A stretch of 64,000 nucleotides of DNA from positions 3,534,501 through 3,598,500 of the forward strand of contig CP046177.1 of the NCBI GenBank assembly GCA_014075215.1, read 5' to 3'. The translations under genes were made by a program, and so were the position numbers. Positions 27,283-35,925 of this stretch are shown here, piece after piece; the first letter of the stretch is position 1, and every line of letters starts with the position of its first letter. The notes under the pieces were generated by a model. The model was not told the DNA's origin and searched no databases. It saw only the letters and a list, made by a program, of their open reading frames with translations. Origin of the DNA: Flavobacteriaceae bacterium (lineage in GTDB: Bacteria > Bacteroidota > Bacteroidia > Flavobacteriales > Flavobacteriaceae).

Positions 27283-27783
27283 TTAACCTTGCATTTTCTG
27301 TAAAGTACCTTCTAACAAAGTTGCAGTGGCTTCCATGAGCTTGATACCGATCTTATCGACATGGCGGTTTCGCCAAGACTCGAGTTTTGTTCCTTTGACC
27401 CACCGGTTAAAAGCACCCAAAGCTGGACCGGTATGTACTTGAAAGTTCACTTTGTGTTCCAAATCACCAGCAAAAGCTACTTGACTACTATAGCTAAAAT
27501 ACCAGCGAAAAACCAAAGCCATTTTATGACGGGGCTTTTCTTCAGCTTTTTTGATTTCCTCGGATTTACCAATCTTTTTAAAATAGGTTTTAGTCTCTTT
27601 CCATATCTCTGAAATGGGCTTTTTAAAGTAGCTGCGTTCTAACTGCCAAATTGTTTTTTGGGGGATTTCATCAAGCGAATTATGATGATTATACAAATTG
27701 TAAAGATTGTTAGCACGTGCAGGAAAGAGTACCCCTTTTTTAAGTACCTGAACTTTGGCTCCAATTTCAAACATATCTCCAGC
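27283..27783 (-). pseudogene. 3' fragment of the AT-PfaD (enoylreductase) gene, severed by IS110
   Basis: The frame entered from the IS110 junction reads AGDMFEIGAKVQVLKKG and continues 163 residues to KMQG. This is the C-terminal part of PfaD/PksE-type trans-acting enoylreductases (segments RARANNLYNLY-like, HKMALVFRWYFSYSS and HTGPALGAFNRWVKGT). Its N-terminal two thirds are encoded at 29116-30920 on the other side of the IS110 element; joined at Y-A-P / A-G-D the frame is restored. The fragment has an internal ATG (27774) but alone would be inactive since it lacks the FMN barrel core. Confidence 0.9.
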
Positions 27784-27899
27784 CTTTAGATTAGCAAATA
27801 GAAATAATTACTTAAAATAAAAACATAATAGTTATGATGAAATTTCTTTTTTTGCTTCTTTTTTTCTTTGTTAATAACTCTTATTTTGTTGATAACCAA

Positions 27900-28048
27900 A
27901 AACACAAAAGAACGGAGTGAACTTTAGCGGCCAGCTAGCTTTTTAGAGCCATCCCCCGATTAGTCTCCGTTCTTTTTAAAAGTTACTTAGAACCATATAG
28001 AATTTCAGTTTCTGCCCTTATTAAAGGTCTTAGTTTAAGTAACTATTA
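27900..28048 (+). ncRNA. candidate IS110 bridge RNA
   Basis: Two stem-loops lie in the non-coding left end: stem 1, AAAAGAACGGAG (27906-27917) with CTCCGTTCTTTT (27965-27976), 12 perfect bp; stem 2, AGTTACTTA (27981-27989) with TAAGTAACT (28036-28044), 9 perfect bp. Their large loops correspond in order to the target-binding and donor-binding loops of IS621-type bridge RNAs. Loop 1 holds CCAGC, equal to the left flank of the insertion, and AGCCATCCCC, largely complementary to the right flank. Loop 2 holds ATAGAAT, found at the right end of the element, and TAAAGG, complementary to its left end. The role is inferred from these matches and from what is known for IS110; transcription is not shown. 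Confidence 0.7.
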
Positions 28049-28069
28049 TTAATATCTAATTACAAAATT

Positions 28070-29065
28070 ATGAAAACAAATGAAATTATCGGAATCGATG
28101 TCAGTAAATTATTAATTGATGTTTGTATCTATTCTAAACAAATTGTTCAACAGTTTGAGAACAGTAAATCTGGATTTAAATTAATGCTAAAGTGGAGTTT
28201 TAAAAATTCGTCTTTCTCTAAAGAAGAAACCATGTTTGTATTTGAACATACAGGAATGTACTCTCATTTATTATCTGTGTCTTTAACTGAACAAAAATTA
28301 TCTTTTTTCATAGCTTCTGGTTTAGAAATTAAAAGATCTATTGGTATTGCTCGTGGAAAGGATGACCAAATTGATGCCAAACGCATTGCTCTATATGGGT
28401 ATCGATTAAAAGAAGAACTTAAACCCAGTAAGCTACCTAAAAGAAGTATATTACAACTAAAAAGTCTCTTATCTTTAAGGACAAAACTTAACAAACAAAG
28501 AGCTGGTTTTAAAGTTACTTTGAAAGAACAAAAAAGAATTTATAAAGCAAAAGAGTATAAAATAATCTTTGACGTTCAACAAAAAATGATTGCAGAACTA
28601 ACCAAACAAATACACAAGATTAATACTCAAATGCAAGCTATTATTGACCAAAATATAATGTTAAAAGAAACCTATAAACTTGTTACTAGTGTTAAAGGTA
28701 TAGGAATGCAAACTGCTATAATGATGATTGTGTTTACTGACAATTTTTCAAAATTTGAAAACTGGAGAAAGTTTGCCTCTTATTGTGGTGTTGCTCCTTT
28801 TCCTTACCAATCTGGAACTAGTATTAAAGGACGTACAAAAGTCTCTCATTTGGCTAATAAAAAATTGAAAGCAATTATTAATATGTGCGCTATTTCTGCT
28901 ATACAACATAACCCAGAAATGAAATTATACTATCATAAAAGAATAAAACAAGGCAAAAGTAAAATGAGTACCGTTAACATTATTAGAAACAAATTAATAG
29001 CAAGAGTGTTTGCCGTTGTCAAACGACAAACACCCTATGTAGATACTTTTAAATTTGCTGCATAA
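28070..29065 (+). CDS. IS110-family recombinase/transposase
   Basis: A 331-residue enzyme with the N-terminal DEDD RuvC-like domain (IGIDVSK with the first Asp, FEHTGMYS, and GKDDQIDAKRIA with the last acidic pair) and the C-terminal Tnp_2/transposase_20 domain (VKGIGMQTAIMMI, FASYCGVAPFPYQSGTS, the probable catalytic Ser in SGTS). Such enzymes act with a structured guide RNA encoded in the element. The frame is intact, ending 50 bp before the element's right end, so the element may be active. Confidence 0.95.
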   Translation: MKTNEIIGIDVSKLLIDVCIYSKQIVQQFENSKSGFKLMLKWSFKNSSFSKEETMFVFEHTGMYSHLLSVSLTEQKLSFFIASGLEIKRSIGIARGKDDQIDAKRIALYGYRLKEELKPSKLPKRSILQLKSLLSLRTKLNKQRAGFKVTLKEQKRIYKAKEYKIIFDVQQKMIAELTKQIHKINTQMQAIIDQNIMLKETYKLVTSVKGIGMQTAIMMIVFTDNFSKFENWRKFASYCGVAPFPYQSGTSIKGRTKVSHLANKKLKAIINMCAISAIQHNPEMKLYYHKRIKQGKSKMSTVNIIRNKLIARVFAVVKRQTPYVDTFKFAA

Positions 29066-29090
29066 ATTAGTAAAAATAATATCTCAACTT

Positions 29091-30920
29091 TTACTTGTTT
29101 TTATCATAGAATACAGGGGCATAGTCGGTATCTTGAACATTGATTGCTTCCAGAAGATCTTTGACCGCATCACTGGTACCGGCTTCTACCGTACAGTGGT
29201 TAATAGAGCCGGTTAAGATAAAATCGGTGCCCATCACAAAGGCACTTGCTGCCGATTGAGGGGTACCGATACCTCCTGCCAGACCTATACGAATGTCTTT
29301 GGGATATCCATATTCTTTCTGGATATCATCTCTTAGTCTTTGGATGGAGGGTAGTAATACCGTGGCTACACCACGATCGGTGTGACCACCCGAATCGGCC
29401 TCCACGCAGATATCATAACTCACAGGAATTGTTTTGGCAGCTTCGGCTTGCTCTAAAGTGATTTTCCCCTGTTTGACAAGATTATCTAGTAATTGCTCTG
29501 GAGCAGGACGCATAAAAACCTCTGCCACTTTGGGATGGGAGATCTTGGCCAGGATTCGATGACGATTGGTCAAGGAACCATCGCTATTTTTTTGAATCCC
29601 TGATGAGTGAAAATATACCAATGATGTGGTCATTTTCATATAAGCGGAAGCCTCTATATTTTGAACGCCTTTTTGAAGATAGAGTTCTACAGTTTTCATT
29701 TCGGTATCTGGATCGTCAAGATGATGTAAGAGATTCATCCCATAAGCTTGTCCCTTACTACTAAGCGATTTTTGTATGACATCAATATCGGAAGCTATCC
29801 TGTCCATTGACAGCCCACCAGTACCCAAATAGCCCATCATGCCAGCTTTCCCCATAGCAATTACTAATTCTTTGGAAGCTGTACCGCGGTACATAGATCC
29901 AGAAATGTAATTGTATTTCAATCCGTAGTCTTCCCGAAAAGCTTTACTGCCTAACCTTTGAGCTAGGAATTTTTCTTCTTTTTCGGGGAATTTATCGGAA
30001 GAAGGTGCTTTAAGAATTATTTGCGCTCTTCCATTGGACGTCATTTTTTCAGAATCGGTTTTTTCAGATTCGATATCTTTGATAGGGGAGCAATCCTTTA
30101 TAATCTCCTCTACCATTTTAGTTAGAATATCCCTTCCGATTTCTTTGTATTCGACTATCGCTTTGCCCATCAAATAGCTTACGCTATTGGCCCACTGAAC
30201 CGAATCCGCAATCTGGCGGCTCAGTAGTTTGGCTACTTGCTCTTTTCCATAAGGATGTGCCGTGGCATTGCTAATCACAGGGATTTTGGGAGTGTCAAAG
30301 GTAAATCCTTCTAAAAATAAGGCAAACTCTTTTGCCACCGATTCCATATATCTTGAATGAAACGGTGCCGTAACAAACAGAGGAATACTTTTAATCCCTT
30401 GGACATCAAAATCTTTTACCACCCTGTTGATGCTCTCTCTAGGACCCGATAAAACCGTTTGGGTAGGGGTATTGTAATTGGCAATGTCCAAACCGCCATA
30501 ATCTCCTTCTTGTAGTTTTTCTTTGAGTGAGTCGATCCCAATCCCTAATACTGCTGCCATACTGCCCCCCGAAGCAGAAGCCATCAGTTTGCCGCGCTTT
30601 TGTACCAGTTTGAGCCCTGTCTCAAAGTCATACGCTCCAGCAGCCAACAACGCATTGTACTCTCCTAAACTATGGCCGGCTAGGTAATCGGGTATAATAC
30701 CTTTTTCCAAATACCTCAAGTGATTCACTACATACAATGCAGGCTGTGTAAACTCGGTCTTTGCCAGTTGTCTGTTAGGGTCTTTTAAGCAAAGCTTTTT
30801 AAGGTCATAACCCAACATCTCAGAGGCTAATTTCATCTCTTTGGGATAATGGTCAAACAGATCTTTACCCATCCCTTTGTATTGAGAGCCTTGACCGGGG
30901 AAAAGTATTGCTGTTTTCAT
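29091..30920 (-). pseudogene. 5' part of trans-acting AT-PfaD (acyltransferase-enoylreductase), truncated by IS110
   Basis: 609 codons, of which about 601 are native and the last eight (VFYDKNK) come from IS110. Residues 1-285 form a malonyl-CoA:ACP acyltransferase (GQGSQ at 9-13, nucleophile S84 in GHSLGEY, His in APFHSRYM). Residues about 320-600 are the PfaD/PksE-type FMN enoylreductase (AGMMGYLGTGGL, ADSGGHTDRG, GLAGGIGTP and MGTDFILTGSINHC). Such AT-ER proteins serve AT-less modular synthases, here the one at 47394-54320. The AT half may still be made and active; the ER half lacks its last 165 residues. It overlaps the AMP-ligase gene by 4 bp (ATGA), so both are translationally coupled. 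Confidence 0.92.
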
Positions 30921-32182
30921 CGGGTATTTGTTTTTGTTGTTCGTGATAGTTGTTTGATCCGGCTACTTAATTTACGACGTTGTATTTTACCTGACACAGT
31001 TCTTGGCAAATGTGTTACTTCTATAACCGTAATTGAATTAAAAGCACTTACACCAAATTCTCGTAGAGCTTGAGATACAAGCTTGTGCAAATCCCTTTTT
31101 TTTATGTTTATTTCTTGAGTTACAGCAACCAAAAAACCCTCTCTGTGAGATGATTCCGTATTGCGACAAATGGCCAATCCATCTTTACAATCAAGTTTCT
31201 CATAAATCTTATTTTCTAATAGTGCAGGTGAGATTTTTATTCCGCCATAGTTGATAATATCATCGGATCTTCCTTCATAGTATAAATAATTGTTGCGTAT
31301 GCTGCCCAGATCTTGAGTGACTAACCAACCGTCCTTATTTTTTAAGGAAATTTTTTGACCATCTACAATGTAGGCTTGAGCAACATGGGGACCCTTAATG
31401 GCAATGTTCTGAGTAGCGGTTAATTTAATTTCTACCGTATCTGTAGCCTGTCCAACGGATTCGAGCTTGTCTCCTTTTTCTTCATGAATTTCCAGCAATG
31501 TGGTCCTTGATGCCTCGGTCAAACCGTAATGTTGTACAATTATGGCATTCGGGAACAATGCTTTTAACGTTTCTTTTTCTTTTTGATTCATATATTGACT
31601 GCCAATCTCTATCCATTGAACACGCTTTCCGTATTGACCTATCAGGTCTTTGTTTGTCAGCAGGATACGCCATAGGTCCGGTACAGCAGAAATCGCATTA
31701 ATACTCCCTTTTTTAAGCATGTCACCAATTTCGGCTGGTCTGAAAAGATGGGGAATAAAAAACTGCCCGCCAACAGCTGCAACAGCACGGCATCTCCCTA
31801 ACCCAAAAGAATGATAAACGGGTATGCCGATGTATTCTCTGATGTTGCCATTTAATTGCATTAAAGTATTTAAACGAGTTATCACATTGGATAAATTAGT
31901 ATGACTCAGTATCACCCCTTTTGGATTGCCTGTTGTACCGGAAGTAAAAGCGACCAGGGCTACATTATCTGTATCAGGTGCCTTAAAATCCGGCGCCATC
32001 CAAGCACCGTCCGGTTCAGGGCTTATAATTTTCCTGACTTGTGTAGCCTTAATGCGATATTGATCTTTTTCATTTCTCAACGGAACAGCAACATTCCCTG
32101 CTTCCATATAAGAAAATAATGCTTTTATATAACCCGTATGATTAGCGGCGACAATGCCTATGGTTTGATTACTATTTTTCAT
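30917..32182 (-). CDS. AMP-dependent acyl ligase (adenylating enzyme)
   Basis: A 421-residue member of the ANL superfamily. The ATP-binding motif AFTSGTTGNPKG is at 78-89, the adenine motif QHYGLTEASRTT at about 220, the hinge GRSDDIINYGG at about 303 and the catalytic lysine in SGKIQRRK near the end (about 405). It is shorter at the N-terminus than typical 500-residue enzymes, with about 70 residues before the first motif, so a substrate-binding part is reduced. It probably activates a carboxylic acid starter or side building block and loads it on an ACP or CoA. It lies between the SDR gene and AT-PfaD in one operon. Confidence 0.88.
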   Translation of the reverse strand: MKNSNQTIGIVAANHTGYIKALFSYMEAGNVAVPLRNEKDQYRIKATQVRKIISPEPDGAWMAPDFKAPDTDNVALVAFTSGTTGNPKGVILSHTNLSNVITRLNTLMQLNGNIREYIGIPVYHSFGLGRCRAVAAVGGQFFIPHLFRPAEIGDMLKKGSINAISAVPDLWRILLTNKDLIGQYGKRVQWIEIGSQYMNQKEKETLKALFPNAIIVQHYGLTEASRTTLLEIHEEKGDKLESVGQATDTVEIKLTATQNIAIKGPHVAQAYIVDGQKISLKNKDGWLVTQDLGSIRNNYLYYEGRSDDIINYGGIKISPALLENKIYEKLDCKDGLAICRNTESSHREGFLVAVTQEINIKKRDLHKLVSQALREFGVSAFNSITVIEVTHLPRTVSGKIQRRKLSSRIKQLSRTTKTNTR

Positions 32183-32212
32183 TTCTATTGATCTTACATT
32201 AGGGTCTCTTTT

Positions 32213-32980
32213 TCATCGCCTCTTTGGTCTGCCTCCATCCACCATATACACGCTACCTGTACAATAACTGCTATCGTCACTGGCAAGAAACAACATACAT
32301 TTTGCAATTTCTTGCGGAGTGGCATAACGCTTTAAGAGATTGAGTCTGGCAAAATTTCTTTTGGCTTTTTCCGGATTTTCAGGCAATGTTTTTTGTTCCA
32401 TAGAACGCATCATCCGTGTCTCTGTTATGCCGGGATTAATCGTATTCACACGGATGTCAAAAGGAGCACATTCTACGGCAACAGAACGCATGATCCCGAT
32501 AACGGCATGCTTGCTAGCTACATAAGCAGATAATCCCGCCGCTCCGCTGACTCCTGATGTGGAAGAGGTGATCACAATACTACCTCCATGCTTTTTCATT
32601 TCGGGAATCACATATTTGAGCCCCAGCCAAACCCCTTTTACGTTGACGGCCATTACTTTGTCAAAGGTTTCGATACTATGTTCGGTAACAGGTGAAGGAT
32701 CATCTTCAATGCCCGCATTATTAATGAAAACATCAATATGTCCGTAGCGTTCAATGGCTTTATTGACATAATTTTGTACCTGCTCCGGTTGAGTGACATC
32801 CGCTATAGCATAACTTGCCGCATCGCTATTGATCGAATGTAAAGCTTTTTGTAACGTTTTTTCATCACAATCAACAAGCAACACCTTAGCGCCTTCCCTA
32901 ATAAAAAGGGCAGCAGTAGCCAACCCTATGCCTCCTGCACCACCGGTAATAACAGCTACTTTATTTTCCAGTCGTTTCAT
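32213..32980 (-). CDS. short-chain dehydrogenase/reductase
   Basis: A 255-residue classical SDR. The nucleotide-binding TGGAGGIGLAT is at residues 11-21, the NNAG motif at about 88, catalytic Ser in VITSSTSG (about 140), and YVASKH (Tyr about 154, Lys +4). C-terminal SDDSSYCTGSVYMVDGG is typical of the FabG-like group. It may reduce a ketone or oxidise a hydroxyl on the product or its precursor. The start overlaps the threonine-aldolase gene by 20 bp, so it belongs to the same operon. Confidence 0.93.
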   Translation of the reverse strand: MKRLENKVAVITGGAGGIGLATAALFIREGAKVLLVDCDEKTLQKALHSINSDAASYAIADVTQPEQVQNYVNKAIERYGHIDVFINNAGIEDDPSPVTEHSIETFDKVMAVNVKGVWLGLKYVIPEMKKHGGSIVITSSTSGVSGAAGLSAYVASKHAVIGIMRSVAVECAPFDIRVNTINPGITETRMMRSMEQKTLPENPEKAKRNFARLNLLKRYATPQEIAKCMLFLASDDSSYCTGSVYMVDGGRPKRR

Positions 32981-34025
32981 ATTTAATAGTATAATTTTGT
33001 AAAAATGAAACCAGGTGTTTTACATCCTGATCATTAATATCTTTATGACACATAATTCTAAGTGTACGGGCATTAGGTGCCAGTAGTAAAATATTTTCTG
33101 ATTTGGCGTCTTTTACCAGTTGATGGCTATCAAAAGGTGCATGCTCATCAATAGACAGGTAAAACATATTGATGGTGATACGAGGATTTGGCAATGAAAA
33201 ATAGGGGAGTGCAGAAAGGCTTTGTGCGAGTAATTGGGTACGTTCGTGGTCTTCTGCTAGCCTGTTGATATTTTCAAGGCGCAAGGCTTCCAACCCACAG
33301 GCTGCCAGAATACCGGACTGGCGCATGGTACCTCCCAGATATTGTCTGACACCACGCGCTTTTTCAATAAACAAGCGATCACCACACAATACAGAACCTG
33401 CCGGAGCACCTAAACTCTTAGACAAACAAAACATAAGGGCATCTACAGGAGCAGCAAGTTCCTTAAAAGGTATACCGCTTGCTATTTGGGCGTTAAACAA
33501 CCGGGCTCCATCCATATATACAGGAACTTCATTTTGATGTGCTATATCACACAAGTCCATAACATGTTGTTGATCAATAATGGTACCGCCGGACATATTA
33601 TGAGGATTTTCTATACATAACAAAGCGGTTCCCGGTTGATACTTACTCGCTTTTTTTATCCTTTTCTTTACATCGCTTATTTTTATGACCCCATGAACGC
33701 CTTTTACGGTACGTGTTTGAATCATAGCATATGCCAAGGCTCCTTTCTCATAATTAAACATATGACTGTCTTCTTCAAGAATGATCTCCTGTCCCGGATC
33801 GCAAAATACCCGGATCGCTGTTTGGTTGGCCATAATCCCCGAAGGGAAGAACAAAGCTTTAGCTTTTCCGCTGAGTCCGGCACATTTTTCTTCCAAGGCA
33901 ATGACCGTAGGATCATCGGAGAAACCATCGTCTCCCAATTTAGCATTGCAGATAGCATCATACATTGCCTTCGTAGGACGCGTGACGGTATCACTTCTGA
34001 AATCGGCTATAATATCGTAGGGCAT
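32961..34025 (-). CDS. low-specificity L-threonine aldolase family protein (PLP)
   Basis: A 354-residue fold type I PLP enzyme. N-terminal DFRSDTVTRPTKAMYDA and LGDDGFSDDPT are the signature of threonine aldolases; GIMANQTAIRV, YMDGARLFNA and the PLP lysine in CLSKSLGAPAGS (about residue 206) follow. The family cleaves or forms beta-hydroxy-alpha-amino acids from glycine and an aldehyde. Placed inside a biosynthetic operon next to an SHMT-like enzyme, it may join glycine to a polyketide aldehyde, or supply an amino-acid building block. A housekeeping role cannot be excluded. Confidence 0.92.
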   Translation of the reverse strand: MPYDIIADFRSDTVTRPTKAMYDAICNAKLGDDGFSDDPTVIALEEKCAGLSGKAKALFFPSGIMANQTAIRVFCDPGQEIILEEDSHMFNYEKGALAYAMIQTRTVKGVHGVIKISDVKKRIKKASKYQPGTALLCIENPHNMSGGTIIDQQHVMDLCDIAHQNEVPVYMDGARLFNAQIASGIPFKELAAPVDALMFCLSKSLGAPAGSVLCGDRLFIEKARGVRQYLGGTMRQSGILAACGLEALRLENINRLAEDHERTQLLAQSLSALPYFSLPNPRITINMFYLSIDEHAPFDSHQLVKDAKSENILLLAPNARTLRIMCHKDINDQDVKHLVSFLQNYTIKYETTGK

Positions 34026-34073
34026 GGCACTATTTTTTTAAATATTATACTATTATTTTTTCCCCTCATCTTT

Positions 34074-35366
34074 CTAAGGATTAAAAATTTGTAAAAATTG
34101 CTCCAAAGGAAAAGGGAAATCAATCGTTTTTAATTTTTCTTCCGTAAAGCCATATTCAGGTTTTGGGTGCTTTAAACGCCACCCTTTTACACGCTCAGCC
34201 ACATCTTTTTCGGCAACTCCGGTATCCAGCCCCTGGATAAATATCTCCGCCAATTCTTTCACTTCTTCAGTTTTCAAGCCAAGTTTGGTAGCCTCGGCCA
34301 TAGAAAGGCGGAAAGTATGAGCATTGATTCCCGGTAAAGCGTCAAAATTATTAATCAGCAAACCACAACGATGTAACCTGTCGGTAATTTCCCAGGGGTC
34401 ATTATCCAATTCGGGAGTAACCCACAACTGATGGCAATCGGTAAAACCACGTTCGGCTTCCGCAACATGGAGTTTCTCATGTCGGTGTAATAAAGATGCA
34501 AATGCCCTTGAATTTTCAACCACGGTCTTTGCATAATCAGCACAGCCGCAATGCTTCATTTCGAGTAGCACTAATGTCAGAGAAACAAGTCCGGCTGCAT
34601 GAATATGACTGACGAAATAGATCATTTTATCATTAATTTTTTCAATAATCTCTTTTTGGTTTGAGGCTAGGAATGTCTTATGCGGCCCCGGTAGCGTTTT
34701 ATGGGTTGATCCGCCAAAAGAATCTGCACCCCGGTCAAGAGCATTCCAGCAAGCTCCGCCGAGAACCAAACCGTTCAAGTGACTTGAATCGAAATGGATT
34801 AAGGTTGCCGGCGAATGTTGATCGACCAACTGACGTACCGGCATCGGATCAATGGGAAACAAAAAGGTGGATTGATCAATATAGATCAAACGTGGTTTTT
34901 CTTTTTTGATCATGGTTTCCAGTCTATCCAAATCCAAGTCATGGGGAGATAACATGGGCATGTCTAACAAACGAATCCCCAAACGCTTTGCAATCATAGG
35001 TGTACTAGGATGCCCGCCCATATTTGCAGGAATGGAAATTACCGTATCTCCTATATCCGTTAAGGCTGCCAACACTACCGTCAAGCAATTCATCCCCGAA
35101 ATCCCTTTCAGATTGATAAATTCTGCTTTTGTCAACTCTTGTAATAGCGGAATGAGAATTTCTTCTTTAATCTTGTCAATACCCCTGTCACCACGGAAAG
35201 CCTGAGACATCGGCTTATAATCAAAATGATAACGGGAATAATTGTCCAAAATAAAAGGTAACCTCGAAATGGGCGACATGGTATTTTCGCTGGGTACAAA
35301 AGAAATGGAAGCACGCGCATGCTTTTCGTGATCGGATAAATAGTGTAATACGTTTTCCGGTGTCAT
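34074..35366 (-). CDS. serine hydroxymethyltransferase-like PLP enzyme
   Basis: A 430-residue fold type I PLP enzyme distantly related to GlyA. It retains FVPSENTMSP (compare LIASEN), AFRGDRGIDKIKEE, the aspartate region LIHFDSSHLNGLVLGG and the PLP lysine motif GGSTHKTLPGPHKT (about 226-238). Differences from housekeeping GlyA around the folate region suggest a specialised member, as used in natural-product pathways for aldol or alpha-alkylation chemistry. Start ATG 35366 lies 3 bp from the left end of an ISAon1 element, so its original leader and promoter are gone or replaced. It is the first gene of the five-gene AT-PfaD operon. Confidence 0.88.
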   Translation of the reverse strand: MTPENVLHYLSDHEKHARASISFVPSENTMSPISRLPFILDNYSRYHFDYKPMSQAFRGDRGIDKIKEEILIPLLQELTKAEFINLKGISGMNCLTVVLAALTDIGDTVISIPANMGGHPSTPMIAKRLGIRLLDMPMLSPHDLDLDRLETMIKKEKPRLIYIDQSTFLFPIDPMPVRQLVDQHSPATLIHFDSSHLNGLVLGGACWNALDRGADSFGGSTHKTLPGPHKTFLASNQKEIIEKINDKMIYFVSHIHAAGLVSLTLVLLEMKHCGCADYAKTVVENSRAFASLLHRHEKLHVAEAERGFTDCHQLWVTPELDNDPWEITDRLHRCGLLINNFDALPGINAHTFRLSMAEATKLGLKTEEVKELAEIFIQGLDTGVAEKDVAERVKGWRLKHPKPEYGFTEEKLKTIDFPFPLEQFLQIFNP

Positions 35367-35507
35367 AACGGATCAGTCACAAAAGTTGTGTGTGAGTTCA
35401 GATGAAGATTAATTGTTAATTGAAGATTGAATGAAGTGTGTCTTTGCGAGTGAAACGAAGCAATTAGGGATCAGGGTCAAAAGTTTTGTGTGGATTGAAT
35501 TAAAGTT

Positions 35508-35888
35508 TTGATCTTTGTAAAAAAAAAACAGAGATTGGAATTATCCTTAGACCTTTTAAAATTCATCTTACCTGAGATGCTCGTAGAACATTTTGATTTG
35601 GTAAGACACACTCATCGAAATGAGGAACTTCATTTGTATTTTGAAGAGCGTAATGTTGTTCCTAAAGAAGTCATAAATCCTAATGTAATTGCTCATGGTT
35701 TCCACAAAGAGATTACTATTGAAGACTTTCCTTTGCGTGGAAACACTGTGTATCTTCACGTAAGGCGACGTAGATGGTTAGATAAAGAGACTAGGCAAAT
35801 CATTCAAAGAGATTGGAATCTAGTAGCTCAGGGAACTCGCATGACAGGTGAGTTTGCTGCTTTTTTAAAAGAGATTAGTCGATACTGA
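35508..35888 (+). CDS. ISAon1 family transposase N-region protein
   Basis: The frame gives 126 residues from a TTG at 35508; in copy B the start must be later (TTG matching 35535, MELSLDLLKFILPEML), which is the more likely conserved start. It contains the DNA-binding N-region (GFHKEITIEDFPLRGNTVYLHVRRRRW). It ends at 35888, and the downstream transposase lies in the +1 frame; TTTTTTAAAAG just before the stop (about 35860) is a candidate slippage site. Confidence 0.85.
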   Translation: MIFVKKKQRLELSLDLLKFILPEMLVEHFDLVRHTHRNEELHLYFEERNVVPKEVINPNVIAHGFHKEITIEDFPLRGNTVYLHVRRRRWLDKETRQIIQRDWNLVAQGTRMTGEFAAFLKEISRY

Positions 35889-35925
35889 GAAGAGTGATTG
35901 CAAAACCATTGCAAGAATCTATGGC

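Larger units (their letters stand above)
27784..29114 (+). mobile_element. IS110-family insertion sequence inside the AT-PfaD gene
   Basis: About 1.33 kb between the two halves of the PfaD reading frame, orientation opposite to it. As in the IS110 group proper, the left end is long (286 bp non-coding before the recombinase) and the right end short (about 50 bp); there are no terminal inverted repeats and no clear target duplication. The exact ends are uncertain by 1-2 bases because the junction dinucleotide is ambiguous (CT on the minus strand is one option). Confidence 0.88.
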
